64,000 bases of DNA from an uncultured Muribaculaceae bacterium (lineage in GTDB: Bacteria; Bacteroidota; Bacteroidia; Bacteroidales; Muribaculaceae), in the NCBI GenBank assembly GCA_947628305.1, contig CANQZG010000002.1:235629-299628 (forward strand). The letters are read 5' to 3'. The notes beneath the pieces are model-generated. The model did not search any database. It saw only the letters and a program-made list of their open reading frames with translations, and was not told the DNA's origin. This document shows, one piece after another, positions 53,017-61,696 of the stretch. Both the position numbers and the translations under genes were made by a program. The first letter of the stretch is position 1; each line of letters starts with the position of its first letter.

Positions 53017-53913
53017 TTATTGATTTAATGCCTGGACACCCATCACCTCGGTTGAGCATTCGCCGAGTGCGCCGTTGCATTTCAGGATTCCTGTAACAAT
53101 CTTTATGAAGTCGATATGGGTGACATTGATTTTGTCACCTGATGAATCTATTGCGTCATCCAGGTCAATGGCAGCGCGTGAATCGGAATTGGGATAGGAA
53201 TCGGCGCAATTGGCATACGGAGTGAGGGTATATTGCCCTGTTACCTCGTTATAGATTGCATTGTCGGGTAACATACAGCCTGTGAATGTGATGGATTCAG
53301 CTTTGACCCATGACGGGAACATGGGGTTGGTGGCATGTTGTGGCGGTCGATTCAGGAAACCATTATTCCCGTCGTTGCTTTTCCATGGTATGAAATTGTC
53401 GGCTGTGGCTGTGGCATCGGCACGGGAGTATGTCACCGATATATTGAGTCGCGCCTTGTCGTGGCATTCAGGCTTGATTTCAATCCATTCCTCATTTGGT
53501 ATGCCATCTCCGTTAGTATCGGTCATGACATATATTATTCCCGGTTCGGCACTTGTCGTGATTGCATTTCCCAGGATTTTAAGGTCTGGTTTACCTTTGA
53601 CATTGATTATAGGTTCCGCTAACTTTAATGTTATAGAGCCACCCCATGCACCGAGAGTGACGAGTCGTTTGTCGTTAAGCGATTCAGTGGCTTTCCGTGC
53701 CATCGTGGCCTGTGTGTCGCCATCGGCATATTCCGGGAGCGTATTCACGAATTGTCCCGGGGCAGGGGAGTAATCCAGCACGTTTACCTTTATGTCTCGT
53801 GTCGATTGTGTCGGTTCGTCTTTGGGTTCATCGGTCGAGGATGAACATGATGAGACTGATAGCGCAATTGCCATCAATAGCGGTGTTGTTTTTGTTTTTG
53901 TCTTGGGGAACAT
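53017..53913 (-). CDS. surface lipoprotein of a PKD/cell-surface protein type
   Basis: A 298-residue lipoprotein (signal ending LSVSSCSSS, Cys near 23). The body shows a recognisable Bacteroidales surface-protein pattern: VNVLDYSPAPGQFVNTLPEY, LVTLGAWGGSITLKL, TNGDGIPNEEWIEI (a calcium-loop-like DxNxDG) and, near the end, HIDFIKIVTGI with ECSTEVMGVQAL. Similar proteins accompany TonB-dependent receptors and cobalamin or haem loci, as far as I recall, but no receptor is adjacent here. A -7 box TATCTTTG at 53931-53938 gives a leader of about 12 nt. Ligand unknown. Confidence 0.78.
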   Translation of the reverse strand: MFPKTKTKTTPLLMAIALSVSSCSSSTDEPKDEPTQSTRDIKVNVLDYSPAPGQFVNTLPEYADGDTQATMARKATESLNDKRLVTLGAWGGSITLKLAEPIINVKGKPDLKILGNAITTSAEPGIIYVMTDTNGDGIPNEEWIEIKPECHDKARLNISVTYSRADATATADNFIPWKSNDGNNGFLNRPPQHATNPMFPSWVKAESITFTGCMLPDNAIYNEVTGQYTLTPYANCADSYPNSDSRAAIDLDDAIDSSGDKINVTHIDFIKIVTGILKCNGALGECSTEVMGVQALNQ

Positions 53914-53977
53914 ATCAGTTATTTTTCATGCAAAGATAGTTCATAATGGTGATATACCCGGGGATGACCTAAAAATA

Positions 53978-54009
53978 TTTGCGTATGGCGATAAAGTTCG
54001 GTAACTTTG
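53978..54009 (+). promoter_or_regulatory. promoter for the BASS transporter
   Basis: TTTG (53978-53981), 20 nt, then TAACTTTG (54002-54009). It is divergent from the -7 box at 53931-53938 on the other strand. It rules out TTG 54007 as the start of the next gene. Confidence 0.75.
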
Positions 54010-54018
54010 CCGACAATT

Positions 54019-54933
54019 ATGAGATTCGTGATTATCAGGCAGCGGATAAAGGTGTGGATGCTCCCTATAGCCATGATGTGCGGGGTGCTTTTCCATAATT
54101 ATATAGGGGCAATCTCTTTTGTCGCACCTTATCTTATATTTGCAATGCTCCTGATAACCTTTTGCAAGGTGCGACCGGCTGAAATACGTGTCACGGCTTT
54201 ATCATGGTGGCTGCTTGCAGTCCAGTTGCTTGGTTCGGTGGCGGTTTACATGGTATTGTCACGATGGGATTCCGTTATTGCACAGGGTGTGTTTATCTGC
54301 GTCTTCTGTCCGACGGCGACAGCTGCTCCCGTTATTACAGGCATGTTGGGCGGAAGTGTCCCAAGGCTTGCCACGTTTTCGATAGTTAGCAATCTGTCGG
54401 TCGCTGTGACCGCTCCGTTTATCTTTGCGGCGGTGGGGGATGGTGCGGTCAGTCCTACGTTCATGGATTCTTGCGGGTTGATTGCTTCACGTGTTGTCCC
54501 CTTGATTTTTGCACCGTTGATTATTGCGTTTATTTTGCAGTACAGGTTTCCACGTGTGCATCGTGAGATAGAATCCCGTCAGCAATTGTCTTTTTACATC
54601 TGGGCGGTGTCGCTTATTATTGTGGTTGGTAATGCCGTGAGTTTCGTCATGAGCGAGCCTGACGGTTGCATCCCCGAGATGTTATGCCTTACTCTGTTCG
54701 CGGGAATTGCGTGCTGTCTGCAATTTTGGGTCGGTCGCAAAATCGGACGTAAATGTGGCGACAGAATTGCCGGTGCGCAGGGACTTGGGCAAAAAAACAC
54801 CGTACTGGCGATATGGATGGCATTGAGTTATCTGAATCCCCTGGCGTCGGTCGCTCCGGCTGCATACGTGGCATGGCAAAACACCATCAACTCGCTTCAG
54901 CTATATTTCAAGGCAAAAGAAAAACCGATTTAA
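54019..54933 (+). CDS. BASS family (bile acid:sodium symporter-like) transporter
   Basis: A polytopic inner-membrane protein of 304 residues with nine or ten helices, from about residue 12 to 290. It contains FCPTATAAPVITGMLGG near 95, the unwound-helix region of the BASS fold, and QGLGQKNTVLAIWMALSYLNPLASVAPAAYVAWQN near the C-terminus, the second crossover. The substrate is open: BASS proteins carry bile acids, pantoate or keto acids. The ATG at 54019 lies 9 bases after the -7 box; the TTG at 54007 lies within it. Confidence 0.85.
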   Translation: MRFVIIRQRIKVWMLPIAMMCGVLFHNYIGAISFVAPYLIFAMLLITFCKVRPAEIRVTALSWWLLAVQLLGSVAVYMVLSRWDSVIAQGVFICVFCPTATAAPVITGMLGGSVPRLATFSIVSNLSVAVTAPFIFAAVGDGAVSPTFMDSCGLIASRVVPLIFAPLIIAFILQYRFPRVHREIESRQQLSFYIWAVSLIIVVGNAVSFVMSEPDGCIPEMLCLTLFAGIACCLQFWVGRKIGRKCGDRIAGAQGLGQKNTVLAIWMALSYLNPLASVAPAAYVAWQNTINSLQLYFKAKEKPI

Positions 54934-55016
54934 ACAATTTTTAATAACAGAATGTTAATACATTGTCCTCGCCATTAGATGAATTTTGCGGCGATGGAGT
55001 CAAATGATTTCTAACT

Positions 55017-55706
55017 ATGGACAGCATGTATGAAATATTAATGGAACTGCCTTTGTTTAAGGGTGTTAGCTTTAACCGTATCTCGGAAGTGGTGGGTATG
55101 GCTAAATTCCATTTTTTGAAATATCTTGAGGGGGATACCATCCTGACGGCGGGAACACCTTGCACCCACATAACCTTCATTATATCGGGGAGTGCACGCT
55201 CGTCGATTGTAAATTCTGACAATCGGTTTTGTGTGAGTCAGACATTGGAGGCTCCTGATGTTATCGCCCCTGAATTCCTATTCGGTAAGGCGACCATATA
55301 TCCATGCACGGTTAAGGCGTTGACTCCCACCGGGATTTTGCAGATAAGTAAAAGCGATTATATGCGCATACTTGATTCTGACCAGGTATTCCTATTTAAT
55401 TTCCTTAATGTGCTGTCTATGAACGCCCAGAAAGCGGTGGACGGTATATTGGCTCTTACTAATGGCTCTTTGGAGGAGCGTATCGCATTCTGGATAGTGG
55501 CCTTGTCGCAACGTAGTGGCAAGGATGTCACGTTGACTTGCCGTCAACGTGATTTGTATTCGCTTTTCGGTGTCCCGAGGAGTTCGTTGATAACAACCCT
55601 TGATAAGATGAAGGAGCGAGGCTTGATTGATTATTCACCGGGTGAAATACGTGTTAATTCGCGCAAAGACCTTCTTGCAGTCCTTGCTTCAAGGATTGAG
55701 GAATGA
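55017..55706 (+). CDS. Crp/Fnr family transcriptional regulator
   Basis: A 229-residue regulator. Residues about 10-125 form a cyclic-nucleotide-binding-like beta-barrel (LPLFKGVSFNRISEVV, YLEGDTILTAGTPCTHITFIISGSAR) without obvious phosphate-cassette residues for cAMP or cysteines for an iron-sulfur cluster. The long dimer helix is near 130-150, and the winged helix-turn-helix near 175-225 (CRQRDLYSLFGVPRSSLITTLDKMKERGLI). The ligand is unknown. It lies 83 bp after the BASS gene on the same strand and is closed by a terminator at 55724-55763. Confidence 0.9.
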   Translation: MDSMYEILMELPLFKGVSFNRISEVVGMAKFHFLKYLEGDTILTAGTPCTHITFIISGSARSSIVNSDNRFCVSQTLEAPDVIAPEFLFGKATIYPCTVKALTPTGILQISKSDYMRILDSDQVFLFNFLNVLSMNAQKAVDGILALTNGSLEERIAFWIVALSQRSGKDVTLTCRQRDLYSLFGVPRSSLITTLDKMKERGLIDYSPGEIRVNSRKDLLAVLASRIEE

Positions 55707-55723
55707 TTGTGCAACGGAAACAT

Positions 55724-55763
55724 AAAAAAATAAGCAATTCCTCTCGGAGTCGCTTATTTTTTT
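55724..55763 (+). terminator. Rho-independent terminator of the Crp/Fnr gene
   Basis: A 12-bp stem AAAAAAATAAGC/GCTTATTTTTTT with an inner ATTCC/GGAGT pairing; the T run serves the plus strand. It starts 17 bp after the stop codon. Confidence 0.85.
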
Positions 55764-56151
55764 GTTTGTCACTGCAAAGACAAACAAAACCTAACATAAA
55801 ACACATTTACTATTAAGCACTATTAAAAAATAGCGTTGCATTTGATAAATACTAACAATCTGTACTAACCCTAAAATTTAATAACTTTAATCTGATATAC
55901 ACAATTGATATCTTTAACCCTATATAACTTTACATCCACAAAATTATATGTTGGCGATGCGTTTTACAATCGACTATAGATTAAATTGAGGTTATGTATA
56001 GATTAATCTCACGGTAAATGATTGGTATTTAGTGTGTTGGTTGGGTGTAGGGACTTTAGATATATAGATTTAATTTTGGTGAATAAAAACTGTATTTTTA
56101 TCGATTTAGATTTGTTTTAATGTGAATCAGGAGATTATTGAATGATTTTGC
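55764..56151. other. AT-rich region without a recognised gene
   Basis: About 390 bp of very AT-rich DNA between the Crp/Fnr terminator and the next promoter. I find no open frame of note, tRNA or strong hairpin. The repeated ACTATAGATTAAA/TATAGATTAATC motifs (55972-56010) and many ATAACTTTA strings give weak promoter-like signals only. Confidence 0.5.
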
Positions 56152-56182
56152 TTGCTGTTTGACTGAAAAAGTTGTATTTTTG
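56152..56182 (+). promoter_or_regulatory. promoter for the TPR/HTH regulator gene
   Basis: TTG (56152-56154), 20 nt, then TATTTTTG (56175-56182), 38 nt before the TTG start codon. Confidence 0.65.
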
Positions 56183-56220
56183 TCAAACAATTTAGTACCT
56201 CAATATAACGCTGACCCTAA

Positions 56221-57795
56221 TTGAAAAAGCAAATTATTCTGTTGCTGGCGTTGTTAGTGTTTTCGCCATGCATGTTTTATTCTTCAGGGATTCTCGGAGC
56301 GGCGACTGTTGACGATGTGATTAAGAGGCTTGATGACGCACTTGGTAATAGAGATGTGCATCTTAAAGAGCGTGTTGCGCTTATTGATTCGCTGAAATCA
56401 GAGATTCATCCCGATGTTATGTCCCGTATTAAAGAATACGAGACAGTTGGCAATCTGTATAGAAACATAAATATAGATTCGGCCGTCATGTATTATAATA
56501 AAGCATTGGCGTTGGCCCGTTCCTCGGGCGATTCAGAGCGTGAAGGGTTGATTCTTGCGTCGAGGAGCGCATTGTATACCCTGATGGGGGCTACCCGGGA
56601 GGCTGTTGTGGATTTTGTCGCGGCCGATACGCTTATAAAATCAATTGACGGTCGTAAGGCCTATTTTACCGAGGGATGTAATATGTATGAAAATATGATT
56701 TCGGTGTATTCATTCGAAGGTTTGAAGCGTCCATACGAGGTGGCATTCTCTATCCAAATCGACTCGCTGCTAACTTATCTCCCCGAGGACAGTGATGAGG
56801 CCTTGTTCTATATGGCTCACCGTTATAGGATAAATGGGAAGACGTCGTTGATGCTTGCGGTTTTGAGCGATGCCGTCGAGAGACTTGAGGATGATGACCC
56901 GATGTTCGGGAGATGTGCCACAATGCTTGGGCTTGCTTATTCCGACATGGGTAGGAATGATGACGCGGTGCATTACTTGTCGCTCGCCGCGTTGAGCAAT
57001 GTCTATGCGACGAATCTCACCGGAATGGCCCTGGGTCAACTCGGTATATTGTTGTATGACAAAGGTGACGTATCACGGGGTTACCGATATTTGACAGCGG
57101 CACTTGATAACGCAGTCTTGTCTGAAAGTAAGATGCGGGCTATGCGCGTCTCGGAGTTTGTCCCGGTTGTATCAAGGGCGTTTAGGGAGCGGGACCAGCG
57201 TAAGATTGTTTTTTCAATGGTTCTTGTCGGGGCGTTGTTCGTTGCATTGATGGTTGTTGCCTATCTGTCGGTGGCCATGCGTCGTGAGATGAAAAAACTT
57301 AAGGATGCGCATGCGGAACTTGCCGAGGCAAATCACAAGAAGGATACGCACATAAGTGAATTCCTTAATTTAAGTTCTATATACATGGAAAAACTTGAGG
57401 AATTCATGCGTATTGCCAAACGGAAGATTTCGGTTAATCAGGTCGATGATTTATTGAATATCATAAAGTCAGGAAAAATTATTGATGAACAGACCAAAGT
57501 GTTCTATGAGATATTTGATAATGCTTTCATCAACATATACCCTACTTTTGTAGATGAGGTGAATAGTCTGCTTCTGCCTGATAGACGTATCGAGCCTTCT
57601 TGCCCCGGTAGCCTTACAACCGAACTGCGTATACTTGCATTTATGAGACTTAGAATCGATGATACTGCAAGGGTGGCTAAGTTCATGGGATTGTCGGTCA
57701 ATACGATTTATACTTATCGTAATAAGATAAGAGGAAAGGCTATCGACCGGGATACATTTGAAAAGAAAGTGATGGAGATAGGGCGTATTGCCTAA
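56221..57795 (+). CDS. membrane TPR protein with C-terminal helix-turn-helix (DUF6377-like)
   Basis: A 524-residue one-component regulator. It starts with TTG (MKKQIILLLALLVFSPCMF, signal peptide), followed by TPR-type helices in the periplasm (about 60-320, including NIDSAVMYYNKALALARSSGD), a membrane helix (about 333-355, FSMVLVGALFVALMVVAYLSVA), a coiled coil (about 360-385) and a cytosolic domain ending in RLRIDDTARVAKFMGLSVNTIYTYRNKIRGKA, a LuxR/Crp-like HTH. This plan matches the DUF6377 family of Bacteroides. It presumably senses an envelope signal; the target is unknown. It stands alone between long AT-rich gaps. Confidence 0.85.
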   Translation: MKKQIILLLALLVFSPCMFYSSGILGAATVDDVIKRLDDALGNRDVHLKERVALIDSLKSEIHPDVMSRIKEYETVGNLYRNINIDSAVMYYNKALALARSSGDSEREGLILASRSALYTLMGATREAVVDFVAADTLIKSIDGRKAYFTEGCNMYENMISVYSFEGLKRPYEVAFSIQIDSLLTYLPEDSDEALFYMAHRYRINGKTSLMLAVLSDAVERLEDDDPMFGRCATMLGLAYSDMGRNDDAVHYLSLAALSNVYATNLTGMALGQLGILLYDKGDVSRGYRYLTAALDNAVLSESKMRAMRVSEFVPVVSRAFRERDQRKIVFSMVLVGALFVALMVVAYLSVAMRREMKKLKDAHAELAEANHKKDTHISEFLNLSSIYMEKLEEFMRIAKRKISVNQVDDLLNIIKSGKIIDEQTKVFYEIFDNAFINIYPTFVDEVNSLLLPDRRIEPSCPGSLTTELRILAFMRLRIDDTARVAKFMGLSVNTIYTYRNKIRGKAIDRDTFEKKVMEIGRIA

Positions 57796-57820
57796 CGTGT
57801 GATGCCTGATTCTCGTGAAT

Positions 57821-57846
57821 ATTGTCTCAATTTTAATTGAGACAAT
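57821..57846. terminator. palindromic hairpin after the TPR/HTH gene
   Basis: A 12-bp perfect stem ATTGTCTCAATT/AATTGAGACAAT with a two-base gap, 25 bp after the stop codon and followed by an AT-rich run. Confidence 0.65.
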
Positions 57847-58153
57847 TATTATATATCGGTATGACTACATTATTGATTATTAGGATTTTAATATTTGAGA
57901 TATTTTGTTTTTATTTATATAATATCTTTATATTGTGGATTGAAGAAAATGGCTGATGTAATTTTGCAATGTGTAAAATTTTAATCAGTCAGGGATTGGT
58001 TGTTTTAGGTGAAAAATTAAGGTATAAATTCTAAGGAATAAATAGACAATTGTGTCAACACTGCCTAAGTATAGGCAAATCCATTTTAACTAAGGGAACA
58101 GGCGGCGTCTCGTGAGGGACGCCGCCGATTTGTATTTATAAATGTGTGTGGGT
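57847..58153. other. AT-rich gap with one GC-rich hairpin
   Basis: AT-rich DNA with no supported gene between convergent transcripts. It holds a nine-bp hairpin GGCGGCGTC/GACGCCGCC (58101-58126, eight-base loop), 27 bp beyond the stop of the minus-strand gene, probably a terminator without a clear T tract. Confidence 0.55.
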
Positions 58154-59011
58154 TTATAAATTGGCTATTGATTTTCTTGGGAAGGCATCGATGAAACTAC
58201 CGGGGGTCGAGTTGTAGATGGTTATGCCTGATGCGGAGGCATATTCGTTGATTTGGTGATAGGCTTTAAATGCCACACTGAAACTTTCCATTATTTTATA
58301 AATGGGGATGCCACGGTAAACTGAGTCAACTCTTTTTTGTTCTTTGGCATCGTCCTTATAAAAATGGGGTTGAACCGATATGACTTCATTCAATTCATTG
58401 ACACTTAGGGTCTTGCTCCATGAATGGTCGGCTCCGGTGAGGTATATGTCTTTAAATCCAAGTCTGATGCCGACCATTATCGCAGGAATCAACACATTGC
58501 GTGGACGTGGCATTGCACGTCCTATTCGGAATAGAGGGTGAGTCACTGCGCTGAATCCTTCTATACCGATTGGATTGAATCCCCTTAGGGTCACGAGCGG
58601 ATTTGAAATCTTTACTGACGAAAAGAATTTACAAGGGATGAACAGGGTTATGTTCCAGTCTACCGCCTCTATATTTTTAAAAAGGCGGTTGACATTTTCA
58701 TCAATGCCTGAGGTGAAGAAGTGGGGGTCGGCGATGATATAATATTCAGGCTTTAGTTTGTTGAACACCGGTGTATTTGCCGCAAAATTCACAGCCATCA
58801 ATGGTATGGCCTTGAATTGTTCGGGGTACATGGCCAAGGATTCGGAAAGTGACGGACCGTTGCCCATGATGATGAGCGATTTGTCGCCGTGCCTGTCTGA
58901 TGGGGTTACGGTACATCTTCGGGATTGTAGTGCGACCTTTATCAAACCTTTCAGTGTTGACCCGGTCTTGCTTAAAAAACGGGATAGGACGTCAGATGTC
59001 GGATTCGTCAT
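58154..59011 (-). CDS. MptE-like/DUF115 family protein
   Basis: A 285-residue soluble protein. It contains LIIMGNGPSLSES near residue 47 and GIRLGFKDIYLTGADHSWSKT near 186, the two hallmark segments of the DUF115 (6-hydroxymethylpterin pyrophosphokinase MptE-like) group, which also resemble the nucleotide-sugar loop and GYKEIYLSGID of CST-type sialyltransferases. In bacteria such genes sit among surface-glycan genes, so a glycosyltransferase role is as likely as a pterin one. Its start overlaps the end of the epimerase-like gene by 20 bp. Confidence 0.78.
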   Translation of the reverse strand: MTNPTSDVLSRFLSKTGSTLKGLIKVALQSRRCTVTPSDRHGDKSLIIMGNGPSLSESLAMYPEQFKAIPLMAVNFAANTPVFNKLKPEYYIIADPHFFTSGIDENVNRLFKNIEAVDWNITLFIPCKFFSSVKISNPLVTLRGFNPIGIEGFSAVTHPLFRIGRAMPRPRNVLIPAIMVGIRLGFKDIYLTGADHSWSKTLSVNELNEVISVQPHFYKDDAKEQKRVDSVYRGIPIYKIMESFSVAFKAYHQINEYASASGITIYNSTPGSFIDAFPRKSIANL

Positions 59012-59807
59012 ATATATGGTTGGTTAGATACTCAATGACATTGATTGGGTGGAAGTTTATCGTCTGTGATATGTTCTCAATGGAGAGTGTCCTTGTTGTG
59101 GTCTGCATTTTAAGTTTACGGGAGTCCAACGGGGAGATGAATGGTATGAAGTCTCCGACGCGGGCCATTCGGTGAGCCTTTGGGGGCGTGATGGAGAATA
59201 TGCGTTTATGGCCTATTCGCCACGCAAGGGCTTCGGCAAGCTGTTCTATCGTAGGGTCTACCCCATCCGAGATATTGAATGTCCCGCTTTTCCCGACGAT
59301 GTTTTTGGCTGCTTGTGCCACATCGAGTGAATGTATAACCGAAACTTTTGCATCGTTGCCCTCGATGTGGCAATAGGTGGCGCGTGAGATGTCGTTGACA
59401 ATCTCGCGGGCGTACCCATCCATTCCTGTGCCGATTATTATGCCGGGACGTAGGATTGACAGGCTGGCTCCATCGTGGGTGGCGCGTTCGGAAATCGCGT
59501 TTTCGGCTTCGGCCCATTGTCCCATGGCAGGACTGTTTTCGGTAAGGTTCTTAAAGCTGCGGTGCCCGTAAATTTCCCATGATGAGATGAAAACTACATG
59601 TCTGGGCAGCTTGGCAACATCGGCAAGTATGTTATTGGTCTCAGGGACGATTGTCGCGTCATTTGTGCCGTAGTGTACCATAATTGATGTATCGGGCGCG
59701 TCAGAAGGAAAGAAAGAGATTGGTGTCCCGTTGAACGCGTTCATCAGAAACGGGGTTAGGAAGTGCTCACGATTCGTCAGCAATACGGTTGGTTGAGGGT
59801 GACTCAT
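58992..59807 (-). CDS. degenerate NAD-dependent epimerase/dehydratase family protein
   Basis: A 271-residue extended-SDR-like protein. Recognisable segments are VVFISSWEIYGHRSF (the usual SSxxVYG), LRPGIIIGTGMDGYA, VIHSLDVAQAAKNIV and TFNISDGVDPTIEQLAEALA. The N-terminal GxxGxxG cofactor loop is absent, and where the catalytic YxxxK is expected there is QWAEAEN. So it may bind a sugar nucleotide without catalysis, or have another active site. It overlaps the MptE-like gene by 20 bp and is divergent from glsA. Confidence 0.75.
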   Translation of the reverse strand: MSHPQPTVLLTNREHFLTPFLMNAFNGTPISFFPSDAPDTSIMVHYGTNDATIVPETNNILADVAKLPRHVVFISSWEIYGHRSFKNLTENSPAMGQWAEAENAISERATHDGASLSILRPGIIIGTGMDGYAREIVNDISRATYCHIEGNDAKVSVIHSLDVAQAAKNIVGKSGTFNISDGVDPTIEQLAEALAWRIGHKRIFSITPPKAHRMARVGDFIPFISPLDSRKLKMQTTTRTLSIENISQTINFHPINVIEYLTNHIYDESDI

Positions 59808-59853
59808 GATGGGCGATTTGGTCGATTCATATACGATACAAAGTTACAAAAAT

Positions 59854-59885
59854 TTTGCTTTGCGCTTGACTTATCCGTATCTTTG
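59854..59885 (+). promoter_or_regulatory. promoter-bearing repeat D, facing glsA
   Basis: TTTG (59854-59857), 20 nt, then TATCTTTG (59878-59885), with CTTTGCGCTTGACTTATCCG in the spacer, the same as in arrays A-C. Only the right arm of the GGCAAAGC inverted repeat remains (ATTTTGCTTTGC). This is the simplest form of the repeat unit. Confidence 0.8.
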
Positions 59886-59895
59886 TCCGTCGAAA

Positions 59896-60744
59896 ATGGA
59901 GAAAAGAGATAAATTGCATATAGATATAGGCGGCGTGTTGAGACAGCGTTTGCCACGATATTACCGTCTTATCCCGGGATGGCTTGTTCGGCGGCTTGAG
60001 ATGCTGATAAGGCAGGACCGTCTTAACGCGCTTCTTGACCGTCATGGCGATAAATCCGGCCCTGATTTCTGTGCCGGGGTTCTCGATGACCTTGGTGTGG
60101 ACTACCGTGTACACGATGGAGAGAAATTGCCTTCAGGAGACAGTCATCGGTTCGTAATTGTTTGCAATCACCCGTTGGGGGGTCTTGACGGCATCGCTAT
60201 GATAGACATGGTCAACCGTCGCTATGGTGGTGGATTCCATTTTGTGGTGAATGATTTGCTGATGGCGATTCCGCCATTGCGTGATGTTTTTCTCCCGGTC
60301 AACAAGCACGGTCGACAGTCGCGTGTGTCCACGACAGATGTCGATGCGGCGTTTGAAGGGGATGCCCCTATTGTCATGTTCCCGGCGGGATTATGCTCAA
60401 GGCGAGACTCCGACGGGGTGGTCTGTGACCTTGAATGGCACAAGATGTTTGTTAATAAATGTATACGTTACCGTCGGGATGTTATTCCTGTGTTCTTTGA
60501 TGGGTGCAATTCGGCTTTTTTTTATAACTTTGCGCAATTTCGGCTTCGTTTGGGGCTTAAATTCAATTTTGAGATGGCTCTTTTGCCGGGAGAGGTATTT
60601 AAGGCCGAGGGGAAGACTTTCGATATATATATAGGTGACCCTATAGCCTGGAATACACTTGATGGAGGAAAGAACGCCACAAAGCAAGCTGCTCTAATAA
60701 AAGATATAGTTTATCGGCTTTGTCCGAAAAATGATATCCGTTAA
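59896..60744 (+). CDS. glsA: glycine lipid O-acyltransferase (GlsA-like)
   Basis: A PlsC-like acyltransferase of 282 residues, probably adding the second acyl chain to N-acyl-3-hydroxy-acyl glycine at the inner membrane. The catalytic motif reads CNHPLGGLDGIAMI, the Bacteroidetes variant of NHx4D, and the second block reads VMFPAGLCSRR. I place the start at 59896, ten bases after the -7 box; the frame from 59806 would overlap the divergent gene and its promoter. glsB follows 7 bp downstream, which strengthens the assignment: glsA and glsB are adjacent in Bacteroides. Confidence 0.85.
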   Translation: MEKRDKLHIDIGGVLRQRLPRYYRLIPGWLVRRLEMLIRQDRLNALLDRHGDKSGPDFCAGVLDDLGVDYRVHDGEKLPSGDSHRFVIVCNHPLGGLDGIAMIDMVNRRYGGGFHFVVNDLLMAIPPLRDVFLPVNKHGRQSRVSTTDVDAAFEGDAPIVMFPAGLCSRRDSDGVVCDLEWHKMFVNKCIRYRRDVIPVFFDGCNSAFFYNFAQFRLRLGLKFNFEMALLPGEVFKAEGKTFDIYIGDPIAWNTLDGGKNATKQAALIKDIVYRLCPKNDIR

Positions 60745-60751
60745 ACAGTAA

Positions 60752-61696
60752 ATGGAGAAAAAGATTATTGAACCCGTGCCACTGCATCTCATCGAGGGAG
60801 AATTGACCCCCGAGCGATTTCTGCGTGACACCAATAAAGGTAATAACCGTATATATGTGGTGAATCCGGCCGAAGCCCCTAATATCATGCGTGAGATAGG
60901 ACGTCTGCGCGAGATAGCGTTCCGCACGGCGGGCGGGGGGACCGGGAAGGATTGTGACATAGATGAATATGATACAATGACGCCGCCTTGCCGTCAGCTT
61001 ATAGTCTGGGACCCGGAGGCGAAACTGATACTCGGAGGCTATCGGTACATAACCGGTAGTGACATCCGTTTCCGGCAGGACGGGAGTCCGCGTATCGCGA
61101 CAAGCCACATGTTCACGTTTTCAAAGCGGTTTATCGAAGATTATCTTCCGCAGACCATCGAGCTCGGACGTTCCTTTGTCCGGGTTGAATATCAGTCGTC
61201 TAAGGCTGGCGCGAAGGCCATATATGCCCTTGACAATCTTTGGGACGGCCTTGGTGCGTTGACAATTGTGCATCCTGAAATAAAGTATCTGTTTGGGAAG
61301 GTGACGATGTATCCCAGTTACAATGTCGATTGTCGTAACATGATATTGTATTTCCTGAATCGCTATTTCCCGGACCCGGACGAGCTTGTACGGCCTATGC
61401 GGCCTCTTGATGTAAAGATGGATTTGGCCGGAATGGATGCGCTTTTCAATGGTGGATGCTTTAAGGAGGACTACAAGATTCTCAATCGGGCGATTCGTGA
61501 GCACGGGTATAATATCCCTCCGTTGGTGAACGCTTATATGAGTCTGTCACCGACGATGCGCATTTTCGGAACGGCTATCAATGATGAGTTCGGAGATGTC
61601 GAGGAGACCGGTATATTTTTTGCGATTTCCGAGATTTTCGAAGAAAAGAAACAGAGGCATATAAGCACCTATCATGCCCCTGATGTCACCGCTTGA
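60752..61696 (+). CDS. glsB: N-acyltransferase for glycine lipids (GlsB-like, GNAT/OlsB family)
   Basis: A 314-residue GNAT-type (PF13444-like) enzyme that makes commendamide-type N-acyl-glycine from acyl carrier protein. Seen: LREIAFRTAGGGTGKDCDIDEYD near residue 48, PCRQLIVWDPEAKLILGGYRYITG, and ELGRSFVRVEYQ with NLWDGLGAL, the OlsB-like core. Glycine lipids are major membrane lipids of Bacteroides, and loss of glsB lowers stress tolerance in B. thetaiotaomicron. Its TGA stop overlaps the next ATG by one base. Confidence 0.87.
   Translation: MEKKIIEPVPLHLIEGELTPERFLRDTNKGNNRIYVVNPAEAPNIMREIGRLREIAFRTAGGGTGKDCDIDEYDTMTPPCRQLIVWDPEAKLILGGYRYITGSDIRFRQDGSPRIATSHMFTFSKRFIEDYLPQTIELGRSFVRVEYQSSKAGAKAIYALDNLWDGLGALTIVHPEIKYLFGKVTMYPSYNVDCRNMILYFLNRYFPDPDELVRPMRPLDVKMDLAGMDALFNGGCFKEDYKILNRAIREHGYNIPPLVNAYMSLSPTMRIFGTAINDEFGDVEETGIFFAISEIFEEKKQRHISTYHAPDVTA

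Noticed and set aside
54007..54018. TTG start for the BASS transporter
   Set aside because: It overlaps the -7 box TAACTTTG; the ATG at 54019 fits the promoter.
55764..56151. Possible hidden small gene or RNA in the long AT-rich gap
   Set aside because: No frame of useful length, no tRNA-like fold and no strong hairpin could be seen by eye.
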